The notes: generated from the letters alone by a model not told the origin. Counted from the first letter of the stretch, positions 29,646-40,640 are shown. The stretch: DNA of 64,000 nt from Denitromonas ohlonensis (GCF_007625205.1 NZ_VMNI01000003.1:62001-126000); one strand, 5' to 3'. Numbers and translations: made by a program.

Positions 29646-30444
29646 TCATGCGCCGAAGACGCTGTGCAGCATCTTCAGGCTCAGGATAACGAGCACGCCG
29701 GCGAAGATCTTCTTCAGCGTCGCCACCGGCAGCCGGTGTGCCAGCCGTGCGCCGACCGGCGCGGTGAACATGCTGACCGCGGTAATCAGGACCAGCGCCG
29801 GCAGATAGATGAAACCCGCGGTATAGGCCGGCGTGCCTTCGGCACCCCAGCCATTGACGACATAGCCAAGCGTCCCGGCCAGCGCAATCGGCAAACCAAT
29901 GGCCGCCGAGGTGCCAATTGCGTTCTGCATCTTCACATTGCACCAGGTCATGAACGGCACCGACAAGGAGCCGCCGCCAATCGCCACCAACGCCGAAATG
30001 CCACCGATGCCCAGCCCCACCCCGCTCATCCCGACCGGGCCAGGCAAGGCCCGGCTGGGCTTGGGCTTGATGTTGAGCAGCATCTGAGTCGAGACATACG
30101 CCATGAAGCAGGCAAAAAAGATCGCCAGCGGCCTGGATGCCACCTGCGAGGCGATGAAGGTGGCGCCGAAAGTGCCCACCAGAATGCCCGGTGTGATGAA
30201 GCGCACCACATCCCAGCGCACCGCGCCATGACGATGATGCGCACGCAGGCTCGCCACCGAGGTCATCACGATGCCGGCCATGGAGGTCCCCAGCGCCATG
30301 TGCACCAGCTTGTCAGCGGGGAAGCCCTGCGCGGCAAACAGTGAGGCCAGCACCGGCACCATGATGCCGCCGCCGCCCACCCCAAGCAGCCCGGCGAAAA
30401 AGCCGACGAAGGCCCCGAGCAGGGGATAGGACAGCCACCACACA

Positions 30445-30455
<11 letters not shown>
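29646..30455 (-). CDS. TSUP/TauE-SafE family membrane permease
   Basis: A 269-residue protein with about eight membrane segments and the two family repeats: GFFAGLLGVGGGGIMVPVLA near the start and GIGGISALVAIGGGSLSVPFM in the second half. Members export or import sulfite, sulfoacetate or related anions; the substrate here is unknown. The start overlaps the end of the EVE gene by 11 bases. Confidence 0.9.
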
Positions 30456-30924
<469 letters not shown>

Positions 30925-31003
30925 GGCGGGCTCCCGCGGGTCAGGCCGCTACTTTACCAGCGCGCCGCTTGAGCCGGGCCGGTCGAGCGACTAGCATGCG
31001 CCC

Positions 31004-31462
31004 ATGCGCCAACGCCTCCCCATGCTCGCCGCAATGCTAATGACCGCCTGCACCCACCCGGCCATCGTCGCGACACCACAGCTCTGCCTGAGCAGCGAAG
31101 GCGTCCCCGCCCAGACACTGCCGGACACGCGTTTCACGCTGGCCTGGACGCATTCGATCGAGAAAATCCGCTGGGAAGAAGACTGGCGCCTCGACGCCGG
31201 CCAGATGGTGCTGGACGAAGCACGGGTACTGGGCTCGGGCGCCGGCATGGAACCCGCGCCGGGCGCCCGTCTGATCGACGGCGTGTGGCACTACCACGTG
31301 ATGCGCCGTGAGCCGACACTGGCCCTGACCCACTCGCCCTTTACCGCCGGCTACACCCTGTGCGCGGCGGGCCGCTGTCAGGCGCTGGTCGATTGGCTGC
31401 CAGGATTGCCCGAGATCGCGCGCGTCGACATCCACGCCTGCGAAGCGGCCGCACAAAAATAA
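31004..31462 (+). CDS. DUF1850 lipoprotein
   Basis: A 152-residue DUF1850 protein: FTLAWTHSIEKIRWEEDW, then ARVLGSGAGMEPAPGARL. The N-terminus MRQRLPMLAAMLMTAC looks like a lipoprotein signal with lipobox LMTAC. DUF1850 genes often accompany TAXI-type TRAP transporters; none is next to this one. It converges on 6S RNA and zapA. Confidence 0.78.
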   Translation: MRQRLPMLAAMLMTACTHPAIVATPQLCLSSEGVPAQTLPDTRFTLAWTHSIEKIRWEEDWRLDAGQMVLDEARVLGSGAGMEPAPGARLIDGVWHYHVMRREPTLALTHSPFTAGYTLCAAGRCQALVDWLPGLPEIARVDIHACEAAAQK

Positions 31463-31491
31463 AGAGGGCGTGGCCTTGGCCACACCCTCTT
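31462..31491. terminator. bidirectional terminator between DUF1850 and 6S RNA
   Basis: A 14-bp inverted repeat with one mismatch (31462-31475 with 31478-31491). On the minus strand it is followed by TTATTTTTG, ending 6S RNA; on the plus strand it follows the DUF1850 stop directly. Confidence 0.8.
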
Positions 31492-31494
31492 GTG

Positions 31495-31676
31495 TAGGTC
31501 CCCCGCGATGCCGACCCGACCGGGCATCCTGAACCTAGGGTTCAGGTGGTCGCTGTACCTGACGCTTCAGGCACATCCAACAAGGGATGCGCACAACGGC
31601 AATCGTAGCGGTTAGCAACCGTGTCGCATGACATTGGTTCAAGGAATCAACGGCCGACGCGAACACCGCAGGGGAT
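31495..31676 (-). ncRNA. ssrS: 6S RNA
   Basis: A 182-base non-coding segment read on the minus strand just downstream of zapA, the conserved position of 6S RNA in proteobacteria. The 3' half resembles the Escherichia coli RNA: an ACCTGAACC...GGTTCAGG hairpin followed by GGCATCGCGGGGGAC, which pairs with CCCCTGCGGTG near the 5' end to close the molecule. The central bubble region lies around GGTTGCTAACC. 6S RNA mimics an open promoter and sequesters sigma-70 RNA polymerase. The ends are approximate. Confidence 0.85.
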
Positions 31677-31701
31677 TGATCTTAGACAGCCCGACGGGCT
31701 C

Positions 31702-31998
31702 TCAGAACAACTTTTCCTGTTGCGCCAGGACATCGTCCAGGCGCGAATTCATGGAGTCAATCTTACGCTTCATGCCCGGCATGTCAAACCCTCCTGAGCG
31801 CTGAAACTGCAGATATTCATGTGCAATATTCAGGGCGGTCATGACCGCCAGCTTCTCGCCCGTGGCGCCGGTCTTTCCACCCAGTTCGGACAATTTACCT
31901 TCAAGCACCTGCACCGCGGCCTGCAGGCCTTCGCGATCTTCCGGCGCGCAGCCAACCCGGTATTCCTTGCCCAGCAGAATGATATCGAGTGTGTCCAT
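31702..31998 (-). CDS. zapA: cell division protein ZapA
   Basis: A 98-residue FtsZ-ring stabiliser. The N-terminal dimerisation domain (MDTLDIILLGKEYRVGC, then a helix ending MTALNIAHEYLQ) is followed by a C-terminal coiled coil (MKRKIDSMNSRLDDVLAQ). Start at ATG 31998. It lies five bases after the zapB-like gene and directly before 6S RNA. Confidence 0.9.
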   Translation of the reverse strand: MDTLDIILLGKEYRVGCAPEDREGLQAAVQVLEGKLSELGGKTGATGEKLAVMTALNIAHEYLQFQRSGGFDMPGMKRKIDSMNSRLDDVLAQQEKLF

Positions 31999-32003
31999 GT
32001 CGT

Positions 32004-32198
32004 TCAGCTCTCGGGCAGGGTTTCGAGCACGGCACTGACGCCACGCACGGCGGCATCGACCTTTGCGGCCAGTCGCTTGTTCTCGGTCTGCAGCGTGGCG
32101 ATCCGCGATTTGAGCTCGCGATTCTCCTGCTTCTGCGCATCGAAGTAGCGGATCAGTTCTTCCAGTTGCTGCTGGAGGTGGTCGAGTTCGGCGTCCAT
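32004..32198 (-). CDS. ZapB-like coiled-coil protein
   Basis: A 64-residue protein that is nearly all coiled coil (LDHLQQQLEELIRYF, then ENRELKSRIATLQTENKRL), of the small TIGR02449/ZapB-like type encoded before zapA in beta- and gammaproteobacteria. It probably acts with ZapA at the division ring. Confidence 0.82.
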   Translation of the reverse strand: MDAELDHLQQQLEELIRYFDAQKQENRELKSRIATLQTENKRLAAKVDAAVRGVSAVLETLPES

Positions 32199-32231
32199 GG
32201 ATCAGATGGTAGTGAGCCGGGCCGGTCGCGG

Positions 32232-33728
32232 TCAAGCAACGTATGCACGGATGGCGCTTTCATGCGCCGGTCCAAAGCACGCGGCGAGGCGGTCGAGGTC
32301 GAGATGCTCGGCCAGACAATCGGCCAGACGGTCGAGATCGGCCAGGCGTCGCGCCGCCACATCCACCGGTTGCGCCGCCTGCACCCCCGCCCAGGCGAGC
32401 AGCGCCGCCAGCGCCTCCGGCGCATCGAACAGACCATGCGCGTAGCTGCCAAGCACCTGATCATCGTCGCTGATCGCGCCATCAACACGCCCGTCGTCAA
32501 AACGTACCGCCGGGCGGTCCAGCGCCGCACCGCGGCTCACCCCCATATGAATTTCGTAGCCGGTCATGGCGGCCGCACCGCCGAAGCACAAGCGGCCGCT
32601 CACATTGCGCAGTTGCTTGACCGCCTCGAGCGTCGTGTCCATGTCGAGAATGCCCAGCCCGGCGCTACTGCCCGGCGCCCCTTCGACACCCTGCGGATCG
32701 TGCATTTCTTTGCCAAGCATCTGGAAGCCGCCGCAGATGCCGACCACTTTGCCGCCATAGCGCAGATGCCGCTGAATCGCAGCGTCCCAGCCCTGCCCCA
32801 CCATCCATTCGCGATCCGCGCGCACGCTCTTTGAGCCCGGCAGTACGATCAGATCGGCCGGCGGAATCGGCTGACCCGGCCCGACCCAACGGAAGTCGAC
32901 CTGCGGATGCAGGCGCAGCGCGTCCAGATCGGTGTGGTTCGAAATGCGCGGAAAGGCGGGGGCCACCACGCGCAGCGCGATCTCGCCCTTGTCGATCCGT
33001 GCATCGCCCAACGCGTCTTCGGCATCCAGAAACAAGCCGTGCAGATACGGCACGGTGCCGATCACCGGCCGCCCGGTGCGCGCCTCCAGCCAGTCCAGCC
33101 CCGACTGCAGCAAGCTGATGTCGCCACGAAAACGGTTGATGATGAAGCCCTTCACCCGCGCCTGCTCGCTCGGCGAGAGCAGTTCCAGCGTGCCGACCAG
33201 ATGCGCAAACACGCCGCCGCGGTCGATATCGGCGACCAGAATCACCGGGCAATCCGCCGCCTCGGCAAAGCCCATGTTGGCGATGTCGCGGTCACGCAGA
33301 TTGATCTCGGCCGGGCTGCCTGCGCCCTCGATCAGCACGCAGTCATAAGCTGCCGTCAATCGCCCCCAGCTTGCCATCACCGCCGCCATCGCGGTCGGTT
33401 TGTAGTGGTGGTAGTCCTTGGCCGACAGCGTGGACATCACCTTGCCGTGGATGATCACCTGCGCGCCGATGTCGGTCGCCGGCTTGAGCAGCACCGGGTT
33501 GAAATCGGTGTGCGGCGCGACGCCAGCGGCCAGCGCCTGGAGTGCCTGCGCCCGGCCGATCTCGCCACCGTCGGCCGTCACCGCCGAATTCAGCGCCATG
33601 TTCTGCGGCTTGAAGGGCGCGACCCGGCAACCACCGCGCGCCAGCAGGCGGGCCAGGCCAGCGACCAGAGTGGTCTTGCCGGCATCCGAGGTGGTGCCCT
33701 GAACCATCAGGCTGGCGCAATCGTGCAT
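32232..33728 (-). CDS. cobQ: cobyric acid synthase
   Basis: A 498-residue glutamine-dependent amidase that amidates four side chains of adenosylcobyrinic acid diamide. N-terminal P-loop synthetase domain ([35 protein letters not shown]) and C-terminal class I glutaminase with nucleophile Cys in [11 protein letters not shown] and catalytic His in SYAHGLFD. Start taken at ATG 33728 (ATG 33707 also possible), because the longer frame would run into the divergent cbiB gene. Confidence 0.92.
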   Translation of the reverse strand: MHDCASLMVQGTTSDAGKTTLVAGLARLLARGGCRVAPFKPQNMALNSAVTADGGEIGRAQALQALAAGVAPHTDFNPVLLKPATDIGAQVIIHGKVMSTLSAKDYHHYKPTAMAAVMASWGRLTAAYDCVLIEGAGSPAEINLRDRDIANMGFAEAADCPVILVADIDRGGVFAHLVGTLELLSPSEQARVKGFIINRFRGDISLLQSGLDWLEARTGRPVIGTVPYLHGLFLDAEDALGDARIDKGEIALRVVAPAFPRISNHTDLDALRLHPQVDFRWVGPGQPIPPADLIVLPGSKSVRADREWMVGQGWDAAIQRHLRYGGKVVGICGGFQMLGKEMHDPQGVEGAPGSSAGLGILDMDTTLEAVKQLRNVSGRLCFGGAAAMTGYEIHMGVSRGAALDRPAVRFDDGRVDGAISDDDQVLGSYAHGLFDAPEALAALLAWAGVQAAQPVDVAARRLADLDRLADCLAEHLDLDRLAACFGPAHESAIRAYVA

Positions 33729-33797
33729 CACGTACAATCCCGTTCTCGCAAAACGCCGGATTATCCCGCAAGCGGCGCCACGCCGCGCACTTTCGCC

Positions 33798-34733
33798 ATG
33801 CCACCGCTCACTCAACTGGCCCTCACCCTCGCCGCCGGCGTGCTGCTCGACCGTTTACTCGGCGAACCGCGACGCTTTCACCCGCTGGTGGGCTTCGGCG
33901 CGCTGGCGGCCTGGCTGGAAAAACGATGGAACCGAAATGAACACCGCATCGCCCGCGGCGCACTGGCGTGGACGCTGGCCGTGCTGCCGTGGGTGCTTGC
34001 CGCGCTCTGGCTCAGAAGCCTTGGCAGCGCCATCGCGATCGGCGTCGACATCGCCCTGCTGTGGTTTGCCCTCGGCGCACGCTCGCTGGTCGAACACGCC
34101 CGCGCCGTGGCCGTGCCGCTACAGGCGGGCGATCTGGCCGAAGCCCGCCGCCGTGTTGGCTGGATCGTCTCGCGCGACACCGCCGCGCTCAGCCCGACGC
34201 AGGTGGCCGCCGCCGGCACCGAGTCGGTGCTGGAAAACGGCAACGATGCGATCTTCGGCACCCTGTTCTGGTTTCTTGTCGCGGGCGGCCCGGGCGCGCT
34301 GCTGTTTCGTCTGGCCAACACGCTGGATGCCATGTGGGGCTATCGCACCGAGCGCTACCTGCACTTTGGCCGCATCGCCGCGCGTGCTGACGATGTGCTC
34401 GGCTGGCTGCCCGCCCGGCTGACGGCGCTGAGCTATGCCCTGCTCGGCCACACCCGCCACGCCCTGCATTGCTGGCGACACCAGGGGCCGGGCTGGAAAA
34501 GCCCGAACGCCGGGCCGGTGATGGCCGCCGGCGCCGGCGCCCTGCGCGTGCAGCTCGGCGGCGAGGCCCCCTACCATGGCGCAATGACCCAACGACCGCC
34601 ACTGGGCAGCGGCAGCGCGCCGGATGCGTCCAGCCTGTTTGCCGCCATCGCGCTGGTCAATCGCACGCTGGCCTTGTGGATCGGACTCAGCCTGCTCGCC
34701 GGCGCCGTCGCGTGGGGGCTGGCCCATGCTTGA
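33798..34733 (+). CDS. cbiB: adenosylcobinamide-phosphate synthase CbiB
   Basis: A 311-residue integral membrane enzyme joining adenosylcobyric acid with aminopropanol phosphate (named CobD in some schemes). Family text: [51 protein letters not shown] and [21 protein letters not shown]. About five hydrophobic segments. Start at ATG 33798, the first in the protein-like part of a much longer frame. It overlaps cobC by eight bases. Confidence 0.92.
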   Translation: MPPLTQLALTLAAGVLLDRLLGEPRRFHPLVGFGALAAWLEKRWNRNEHRIARGALAWTLAVLPWVLAALWLRSLGSAIAIGVDIALLWFALGARSLVEHARAVAVPLQAGDLAEARRRVGWIVSRDTAALSPTQVAAAGTESVLENGNDAIFGTLFWFLVAGGPGALLFRLANTLDAMWGYRTERYLHFGRIAARADDVLGWLPARLTALSYALLGHTRHALHCWRHQGPGWKSPNAGPVMAAGAGALRVQLGGEAPYHGAMTQRPPLGSGSAPDASSLFAAIALVNRTLALWIGLSLLAGAVAWGLAHA

Positions 34734-35718
34734 GCACGGCGGCGGTCTGCGCGCGGCAGCAGCGCGTTACGGCATCCCGGTCGCCGACTGGCTGGACCTG
34801 TCCACCGGCATCAACCCCGCCCACTATCCGCTGGTCGCGCCGCCGGCCAGCGCGTGGCATCGCCTGCCCGAACCCGACGCCGGCCTGCTGGCCGCGGCCG
34901 CCGCCTATTACGGCAGCGACCAGCTATTGCCCGTAGCGGGCAGCCAGGCCGCCATTCAGGCCTTGCCGGCGGTGCTCCGCGCACCCCGCGTCGGCATGCT
35001 GGCGCCCAGCTACGCCGAACACGCGCATGCCTGGCGACACCACGACATTGTGTGGCTGAACGCGGACACTATCGACGCCGCAGTCGACACCCTGGACGCG
35101 CTATTGCTGGTGCAGCCCAACAACCCGACCGGCGAGCACTTTGACCGCGCGCACCTCATCGGCTGGCACCGCCGGCTGGCGCGGCACGGCGGCACGCTGA
35201 TCGTGGACGAAGCCTTCATCGACGCCGCCCCCGCCGACAGCCTCGCCCCGCTTGCCGGCACGCCCGGACTGGTGATCCTGCGCTCGCTGGGCAAGTTCTT
35301 CGGCCTGGCCGGCGCGCGGGTGGGTTTCGTGCTGGCCGAACCGGCGGTGCGCGATGCCCTCGCCAATCACCTCGGCCCTTGGACGATCAGCGCCCCCGCG
35401 CAAGACATCGCCCGTCAGGCGCTCAGTGACACCGCCTGGCAACACCACATGCGCGCCGCGCTCGCCACCGACGGCGCACGCATGGCGGCGCTGCTCAAGC
35501 ACCACGGCGCAAGCCCCACCGGCCCGGCGCTGTTCAAAACCCTTCGCACCGACACCGCCCGCCCATGGCAAGACGCCCTGGCGCGCGAGGCGATTCTGGT
35601 GCGCGCTTTCGACACCCCAGCCGCGCTACGCCTCGGCCTGCCGCCAGACGAAGCCGGCTGGCGACGGCTCGACGCCGCGCTCTCTCGCGCCCGGCGCGAC
35701 GGACACTCACTGGAGTAA
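34726..35718 (+). CDS. cobC: threonine-phosphate decarboxylase
   Basis: A 330-residue PLP enzyme of the histidinol-phosphate aminotransferase fold, making aminopropanol phosphate for the CbiB step. Seen: [14 protein letters not shown] (substrate loop), [19 protein letters not shown] and the PLP lysine in [17 protein letters not shown]. Called CobD in Salmonella nomenclature. The start overlaps cbiB, fitting one operon. Confidence 0.9.
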   Translation: MLEHGGGLRAAAARYGIPVADWLDLSTGINPAHYPLVAPPASAWHRLPEPDAGLLAAAAAYYGSDQLLPVAGSQAAIQALPAVLRAPRVGMLAPSYAEHAHAWRHHDIVWLNADTIDAAVDTLDALLLVQPNNPTGEHFDRAHLIGWHRRLARHGGTLIVDEAFIDAAPADSLAPLAGTPGLVILRSLGKFFGLAGARVGFVLAEPAVRDALANHLGPWTISAPAQDIARQALSDTAWQHHMRAALATDGARMAALLKHHGASPTGPALFKTLRTDTARPWQDALAREAILVRAFDTPAALRLGLPPDEAGWRRLDAALSRARRDGHSLE

Positions 35719-35727
35719 TCTTTGCCC

Positions 35728-36621
35728 ATGACTTTTCGCTTTTCCGCCCTGATCCTCACACTCGCCCTGCTCATCCCCGGCCCGCCGGCGCATGCGCAAC
35801 TCACCGTCACCGACGACGTGGGCCAGTCGGTCGCCCTGCCCACCCCGGCGCGACGCATCGTCTCGCTGGCGCCACATGTCACCGAGCTGATCTACGCCGC
35901 CGGCGCCGGTCACATGCTGGTCGGCGCGGTCGATTACAGCGACTATCCGGCCGAGGCGCGCGCGGTCAAACGCATCGGCAGCTATGTGCGAATCGATCTC
36001 GAGGCGGTCGCGGCGCTCAAGCCGGACGTGGTCATCGGCTGGCGCAGCGGCAACCCCGCCACTCAGCTCGAACGCCTGCGCGCGCTGGGTCTGCCGGTGT
36101 ATATCAACGAGCCGCGCAGCCTTGATGCGGTCGCCCACTCACTCCGTCAGATCGGTATTCTGGCCGGCACGCAGGGCGAGGCCAACCGCGCCGCCGACGC
36201 CTTCGTGGCGCACCGCAATCGCCTGCGCGACGACTACGGCAGCCGCCCGCCGGTGCCGGTGTTCTACCAGATCTGGAACCAGCCGCTGATGACCATCAAC
36301 GGCCACCACCTGATCTCGGATGTGATCCGCCTGTGCGGTGGCCACAATGTGTTCGACAGCCTCGATGTGCTGGCGCCCAAGATCGGCGTCGAGGCGGTGC
36401 TGGCCAGCAACCCCGAAGCCATCGTCGCCAGCGGCATGGGCGAGTCGCGCCCCGAGTGGCTGGATGAATGGCGCAAATGGCCCACCCTGACCGCCGTGCA
36501 ACAAAACAACCTGTTCTTTGTGCCGCCCGACCTGATCCAGCGCCACACCCCGCGCATTCTCGACGGCGCAGATAGGCTCTGCCGCCACCTCGATACCGCC
36601 CGCGGCAAGCGCACGCCCTGA
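35728..36621 (+). CDS. btuF: periplasmic cobalamin-binding protein BtuF
   Basis: A 297-residue class III substrate-binding protein with a signal peptide ending PAHA. Two lobes joined by a long helix; text typical of BtuF: RRIVSLAPHVTELIYAAGAG, VDYSDYPAEA, VYINEPRSLDAV. The ATG 35728 is preceded by GGAG at a 12-base distance; TTG 35722 has better spacing and would add two residues. No BtuC or BtuD gene adjoins it. Confidence 0.85.
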   Translation: MTFRFSALILTLALLIPGPPAHAQLTVTDDVGQSVALPTPARRIVSLAPHVTELIYAAGAGHMLVGAVDYSDYPAEARAVKRIGSYVRIDLEAVAALKPDVVIGWRSGNPATQLERLRALGLPVYINEPRSLDAVAHSLRQIGILAGTQGEANRAADAFVAHRNRLRDDYGSRPPVPVFYQIWNQPLMTINGHHLISDVIRLCGGHNVFDSLDVLAPKIGVEAVLASNPEAIVASGMGESRPEWLDEWRKWPTLTAVQQNNLFFVPPDLIQRHTPRILDGADRLCRHLDTARGKRTP

Positions 36622-37427
36622 TGTCACGCCACCCGCAACGCATCGTTTGCCTGTCCACCGAAACGGTCGAGGTGCTGTATGCGCTGGGCGAAGCCGACCG
36701 CATTGCCGGCATCTCTGGCTTTACGGTACGCCCCGCCCGAGCGCGCAAGGAAAAGCCCAAGGTCAGCGGCTTTTCCAGCGCACGCATCGACAAGATTCTG
36801 GCAGTGCGCCCCGACCTGGTGCTGGCCTTCTCCGACATGCAAGCGGACATTTGCCGCGACCTGATTCGCGCCGGCATCGCCGTGCATGTGTTCAACCAGC
36901 GTGACATCGCCGGCATCCTGGCGATGATCACCACCGTCGGCGCCCTGGTCGGCGCGCAGGCGCGGGCCGAGGTGTTGGTGGCGCAGCTCGATGCCCAACT
37001 CGACGCCGCCGGCCGCGCCGGCGATGCCCGCATCGCACGACTCGGCCGGCGAGCACGGGTCTATTTCGAAGAATGGGATACGCCGATGATCTGCGGCATC
37101 CGCTGGGTGTCCGAGCTGATCGCGGTGGCCGGGGGCGAGGACGTGTTTGGTGAGCGAGCGACCGCGCCCGGCGCCAGCGCCCGCATCATCGCCGATGGCG
37201 CCGAGGTGATCGCGCGGCAGCCGGACATCATTCTGGCCTCGTGGTGCGGTAAGAAAGTACGGGCGGAGCAGATCGCCGGGCGGCCCGGCTGGGACGCGCT
37301 GGAGGCCGTTCGCCAACAGCGCATTCACGAGATCAAATCAGCGCTGATCCTGTCGCCGGGCATGGTCGCCATCGAGGCCGGTCTGCCGGCCATTGCTGCC
37401 GCGCTCGACCGCGTCTCGGCAATCTGA
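36621..37427 (+). CDS. BtuF-like protein without signal peptide
   Basis: A 268-residue protein of the same fold as BtuF (RIVCLSTETVEVLYALGEADRIAGIS, RIDKILAVRPDLVLAFSDMQADI), but the mature-type sequence starts within six residues of the ATG, with no signal peptide or lipobox. The VYFEEWDTPMICGI segment marks a separate COG0614 branch. Its ATG overlaps the btuF stop by one base. A cytoplasmic corrinoid-binding or delivery role is an inference. Confidence 0.82.
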   Translation: MSRHPQRIVCLSTETVEVLYALGEADRIAGISGFTVRPARARKEKPKVSGFSSARIDKILAVRPDLVLAFSDMQADICRDLIRAGIAVHVFNQRDIAGILAMITTVGALVGAQARAEVLVAQLDAQLDAAGRAGDARIARLGRRARVYFEEWDTPMICGIRWVSELIAVAGGEDVFGERATAPGASARIIADGAEVIARQPDIILASWCGKKVRAEQIAGRPGWDALEAVRQQRIHEIKSALILSPGMVAIEAGLPAIAAALDRVSAI

Positions 37428-37449
37428 CGCAGCCGCGCCACGCGCCGGA

Positions 37450-38601
37450 CTAATCGCGCTCGCCCGAACCGAGCATGGTGCTCGCGTAATAGCGGCGCCA
37501 GTCCTGACGCGCGGCTCGCCACCAGCGCCGATCCAGCACACGGGACAAACGGGGCAGCGATCGCTGCAGATAGTGACTGGCCGCCGTGTGCGCGTCGGGC
37601 TCAGGCACGCGCGGGGCCACGCCCAGGGCCACCAGACGATCGGTCAGCGTGGGATGAAAGCACAAGCCGCTATCCTCGCACACCAGCGAATGCAGCGCCC
37701 GGTGCTGCGGCGCTGCGTGAAAGCCCGCCGCCACGCCCATCCCCATGTCGCGGAAGGGGCGCAAACTGGGGCGCGGCATTTCGGCGGCCTGCGACATCAC
37801 CGCATCCCAGTAATCGGTTTCGATGAAGTTGGCCTTCATGGCCACTTCCACCAGCGTATCGCCCAGCAATTTGCTGCCGACGATACGGGCGGCCAGCCGA
37901 TCGGCTTCGTATTCTTCGAGATGGTTGAGGCGTACGGCGGCCATCAGGTCGGCCTCGGCCCAGCGCGCAAAACCACGATCGACCCACTGCGCCAGCCAGC
38001 TGTCTTCGGCCGCAATCCGCTCACACACCCGGTGCCACCAGGCGCGCACATGTGCGCCCCAGGCGGGCCAGCCGCCGCGCTGTCGATTGAGGTGGGCCAG
38101 CTCATGCGCCAGGATGGCGGCGAGTTGGCGCGGCGACACGCTGTGCACCAGCGGCAGCCCGATAATCAAGGTGGTGTCCATCGCGCCCCAGTAGCCCCAC
38201 CGCGGGCGCTGGAAAACGGCGGCGTTCATTTCGGACGAGATACGAATGGTCTGAATGCTTTCGGCGCCCATGCGCTCGGCGAGATTGTCGAGCAGCCGAT
38301 ACAGGGCTGGCGCGGCGTGTCGATCAATCCGCACCCCTTCAGCGCGCGGCGCCGGCACCAGCAACCAGCGGACGATTCGCACCGCCCCCCAGACCAGTGC
38401 CGCAGCCAACCCCGCCACACCGATCTGCAGCATGGGCGTCCCGGCCGACGCCGGCACCACGGCAATCATCAGCACCACGGCAAGGCCCACACTGGCAACG
38501 GATGCCAGTGCCAGCACGGTCAGCGCCCCGGCTGCGCGCCAGGACAGGCGGCGAGCCAGACGGCGAACCGTGGCAGAAGATCGGGGGCGAATACGCGTCA
38601 T
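37450..38601 (-). CDS. M48 family metalloprotease
   Basis: A 383-residue membrane protease with two N-terminal membrane segments (AGALTVLALASVASVGLAVV and LQIGVAGLAAALVWGAVRIV). The zinc site HELAH lies within LAAILAHELAHLNRQRGG and the third ligand Glu is in the EYEAD motif. Related to HtpX-type peptidases but with a longer C-terminal region. It is convergent with the BtuF-like gene. Confidence 0.85.
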   Translation of the reverse strand: MTRIRPRSSATVRRLARRLSWRAAGALTVLALASVASVGLAVVLMIAVVPASAGTPMLQIGVAGLAAALVWGAVRIVRWLLVPAPRAEGVRIDRHAAPALYRLLDNLAERMGAESIQTIRISSEMNAAVFQRPRWGYWGAMDTTLIIGLPLVHSVSPRQLAAILAHELAHLNRQRGGWPAWGAHVRAWWHRVCERIAAEDSWLAQWVDRGFARWAEADLMAAVRLNHLEEYEADRLAARIVGSKLLGDTLVEVAMKANFIETDYWDAVMSQAAEMPRPSLRPFRDMGMGVAAGFHAAPQHRALHSLVCEDSGLCFHPTLTDRLVALGVAPRVPEPDAHTAASHYLQRSLPRLSRVLDRRWWRAARQDWRRYYASTMLGSGERD

Positions 38602-38811
38602 GGCGTCCGGTAAATCCGAGGAGGGCTCACTGTAAACGATTGAAATGACAATAAAAATACAACTTTAGACGTAGTCGCCGCATGTCGACCGAACAGCATA
38701 TGACATCACACTACCCGCTACCTCACTCCCCCCGCCATTGGGGCGTTCCTGCATATGGCATAAACAGCCCCGCCGATTTCACACGCGCAGCGCCCCCGCC
38801 CAGAAAAGAAA

Positions 38812-38833
38812 CGGGCGACCCGATGGCCGCCCG
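38812..38833 (-). terminator. terminator after leuA
   Basis: CGGGCG/CGCCCG stem (38812-38817 with 38828-38833), 10-base loop, followed on the minus strand by TTTCTTTTC. It lies 19 bases after the leuA stop. The rest of the 38602-38852 gap is AT-richer and holds no gene I can see. Confidence 0.75.
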
Positions 38834-38852
38834 CCCCTCCCTCTCGCTCGCC

Positions 38853-40547
38853 TCAGGCGCGCTTCTTCACATCCGCTTCCAGCCCGGCGCGTTGCTCCAG
38901 CTGATTCACCGCCGAGACAATCGCCTTCACCGAGGCCGTGACGATGCTGCCATCAATCCCGACGCCGAACACCGCGCCAGCCGCGCCTTCGCCCTGCAAC
39001 TCGATGAAGGCCACCGCGCGGGCATCGGAGCCCTGACCGATCGCCCGCTCCTCGTAGCCGAGCAAACGCGCATCCGGCGCCAGCGCGTGCAGCGCCGCAT
39101 CGATCGGCCCGTTGCCGATGCCGCGCAAGGCTTCTTGCCGGCCGCCGCGCGTCACCCCCAGCTGGATACCCTGCTGATCGCCATGTTCAAACAGATGATG
39201 TTCAGCATAGGCCACCTGATCCGCATTTTCGAGGTAGGTCTCGGTGAAGATCGCCCACAGATCCTCGGCGCGCATCTCGCGCCCGGTGTCATCGGTGACC
39301 GCCTGCACGGCATTCGAGAACGCCACCTGCAGGCGGCGCGGCATCACCAGTCCATATTCGGCTTCAAGCAAATAGGCGATGCCGCCCTTGCCCGACTGGC
39401 TGTTCACCCGGATCACCGATTCGTAGCTGCGCCCGAGGTCCGCCGGGTCGACCGGCAAGTAGGGCACGGCCCACGGCGCATCGGCTTGCTGCACGGCCAG
39501 GCCTTTCTTGATCGCGTCCTGGTGCGAGCCCGAGAAGGCGGTAAACACCAGATCGCCGACATACGGGTGGCGCGGGTGGATCGGCAACTGGGTGCAGTGC
39601 TCGACGGTGCGGGCGATCTCGTTGATACACGAGAAGTCGAGCCCCGGATGCACGCCCTGGCTGTAGAGATTGAGCGCCAGCGTCACGAGGTCGACGTTGC
39701 CGGTGCGCTCGCCGTTGCCGAACAGGCAACCTTCGACACGGTCGGCGCCGGCCATCACCGCCAGTTCCGCCGCGGCCACGGCGGTGCCGCGATCATTGTG
39801 CGGATGCACCGACAAGACCACGGCGTCGCGCCGGTCGAGGTGGCGGCTCATCCACTCGATCTGGTCGGCGTAGATGTTCGGCGTGCTCATCTCCACCGTG
39901 GCCGGCAGATTGATGATGCATGGCCGCTCGGGGGTCGGTTCCCACTCGGCGATCACCGCGTTGCACACCTCAACGGCGAAGTCGATTTCAGTGCCGGTGA
40001 AGACTTCCGGGCTGTACTGAAAGACAAACTCAGTGTCGGGCTGGGTGGCCGCCAGCTCGCGGATCAGGCGTGCATGCTCAACGGCGATCTGCTTAACGCC
40101 GGCACGGTCCTGATCGAACACGATGCGGCGGAAGTTCGGCGCCGTGGCGTTGTAAAAATGAATGATCGCACGCCGCGCGCCGCGCACCGACTCGAAGGTG
40201 CGGCGAATCAAGGGCTCGCGCGCCTGGGTGAGCACTTCGATGGTCACGTCATCGGGCACGTCGCCGCTGTCGACCAGGGCGCGCACGAAATCAAAATCGG
40301 TCTGGCTGGCCGACGGAAAGCCGACCTCGATCTCCTTGAAGCCGACCGCCACCAGCGTCTTGAACATGCGCTGCTTGCGCTCGGCGTTCATCGGCTCGAA
40401 CAAGGCCTGGTTGCCGTCGCGCAGATCGGTGCTCATCCAGATCGGCGGATGGGTCAGCGTCGCGTCGGGCCAGGTCCGGTCGCGCAAGGGCTGGCCGTCC
40501 GGGAAGGAATTGAAGGCAGGGTATTTTTGACTCGGGTCGTTCAACAT
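38853..40547 (-). CDS. leuA: 2-isopropylmalate synthase
   Basis: A 564-residue enzyme condensing acetyl-CoA with 2-oxoisovalerate, the first committed step of leucine synthesis. The DRE-TIM barrel start is seen as [11 protein letters not shown], metal ligands in [13 protein letters not shown], then the C-terminal regulatory domain binding leucine ([21 protein letters not shown]). It is of the longer, LeuA2-type (YggS-independent) form with an insert in the linker. An upstream leucine-rich leader peptide indicates attenuation. Confidence 0.94.
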   Translation of the reverse strand: MLNDPSQKYPAFNSFPDGQPLRDRTWPDATLTHPPIWMSTDLRDGNQALFEPMNAERKQRMFKTLVAVGFKEIEVGFPSASQTDFDFVRALVDSGDVPDDVTIEVLTQAREPLIRRTFESVRGARRAIIHFYNATAPNFRRIVFDQDRAGVKQIAVEHARLIRELAATQPDTEFVFQYSPEVFTGTEIDFAVEVCNAVIAEWEPTPERPCIINLPATVEMSTPNIYADQIEWMSRHLDRRDAVVLSVHPHNDRGTAVAAAELAVMAGADRVEGCLFGNGERTGNVDLVTLALNLYSQGVHPGLDFSCINEIARTVEHCTQLPIHPRHPYVGDLVFTAFSGSHQDAIKKGLAVQQADAPWAVPYLPVDPADLGRSYESVIRVNSQSGKGGIAYLLEAEYGLVMPRRLQVAFSNAVQAVTDDTGREMRAEDLWAIFTETYLENADQVAYAEHHLFEHGDQQGIQLGVTRGGRQEALRGIGNGPIDAALHALAPDARLLGYEERAIGQGSDARAVAFIELQGEGAAGAVFGVGIDGSIVTASVKAIVSAVNQLEQRAGLEADVKKRA

Positions 40548-40601
40548 CGGAAATCACTCCTCGATTTTTGCAAAACATCATTCGAATTCGGGTGGCCGTC
40601 A

Positions 40602-40640
40602 CGGCAACCGGGCGACCACGGCTTCGCGGCCCGGTTACCG
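40602..40640 (-). promoter_or_regulatory. stem-loop in the leuA leader
   Basis: A 12-bp stem with one G-U pair in the minus-strand RNA (40602-40613 with 40629-40640) and a 15-base loop, 55 bases before leuA. Two smaller stem-loops lie upstream at 40691-40703 and 40719-40733. No U-run follows, so if it attenuates it may not be as a classical intrinsic terminator. The 371-base gap 40548-40918 is filled by the leader peptide and these structures. Confidence 0.5.

Noticed and set aside
33729-33797. Cobalamin riboswitch between cobQ and cbiB
   Set aside because: The gap is only 69 bases, too short for the riboswitch, and no B12-box-like sequence is seen there.
32907-33797. N-terminal extension of cbiB
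   Set aside because: It runs antisense through cobQ and is not protein-like; the family N-terminus starts at 33798.
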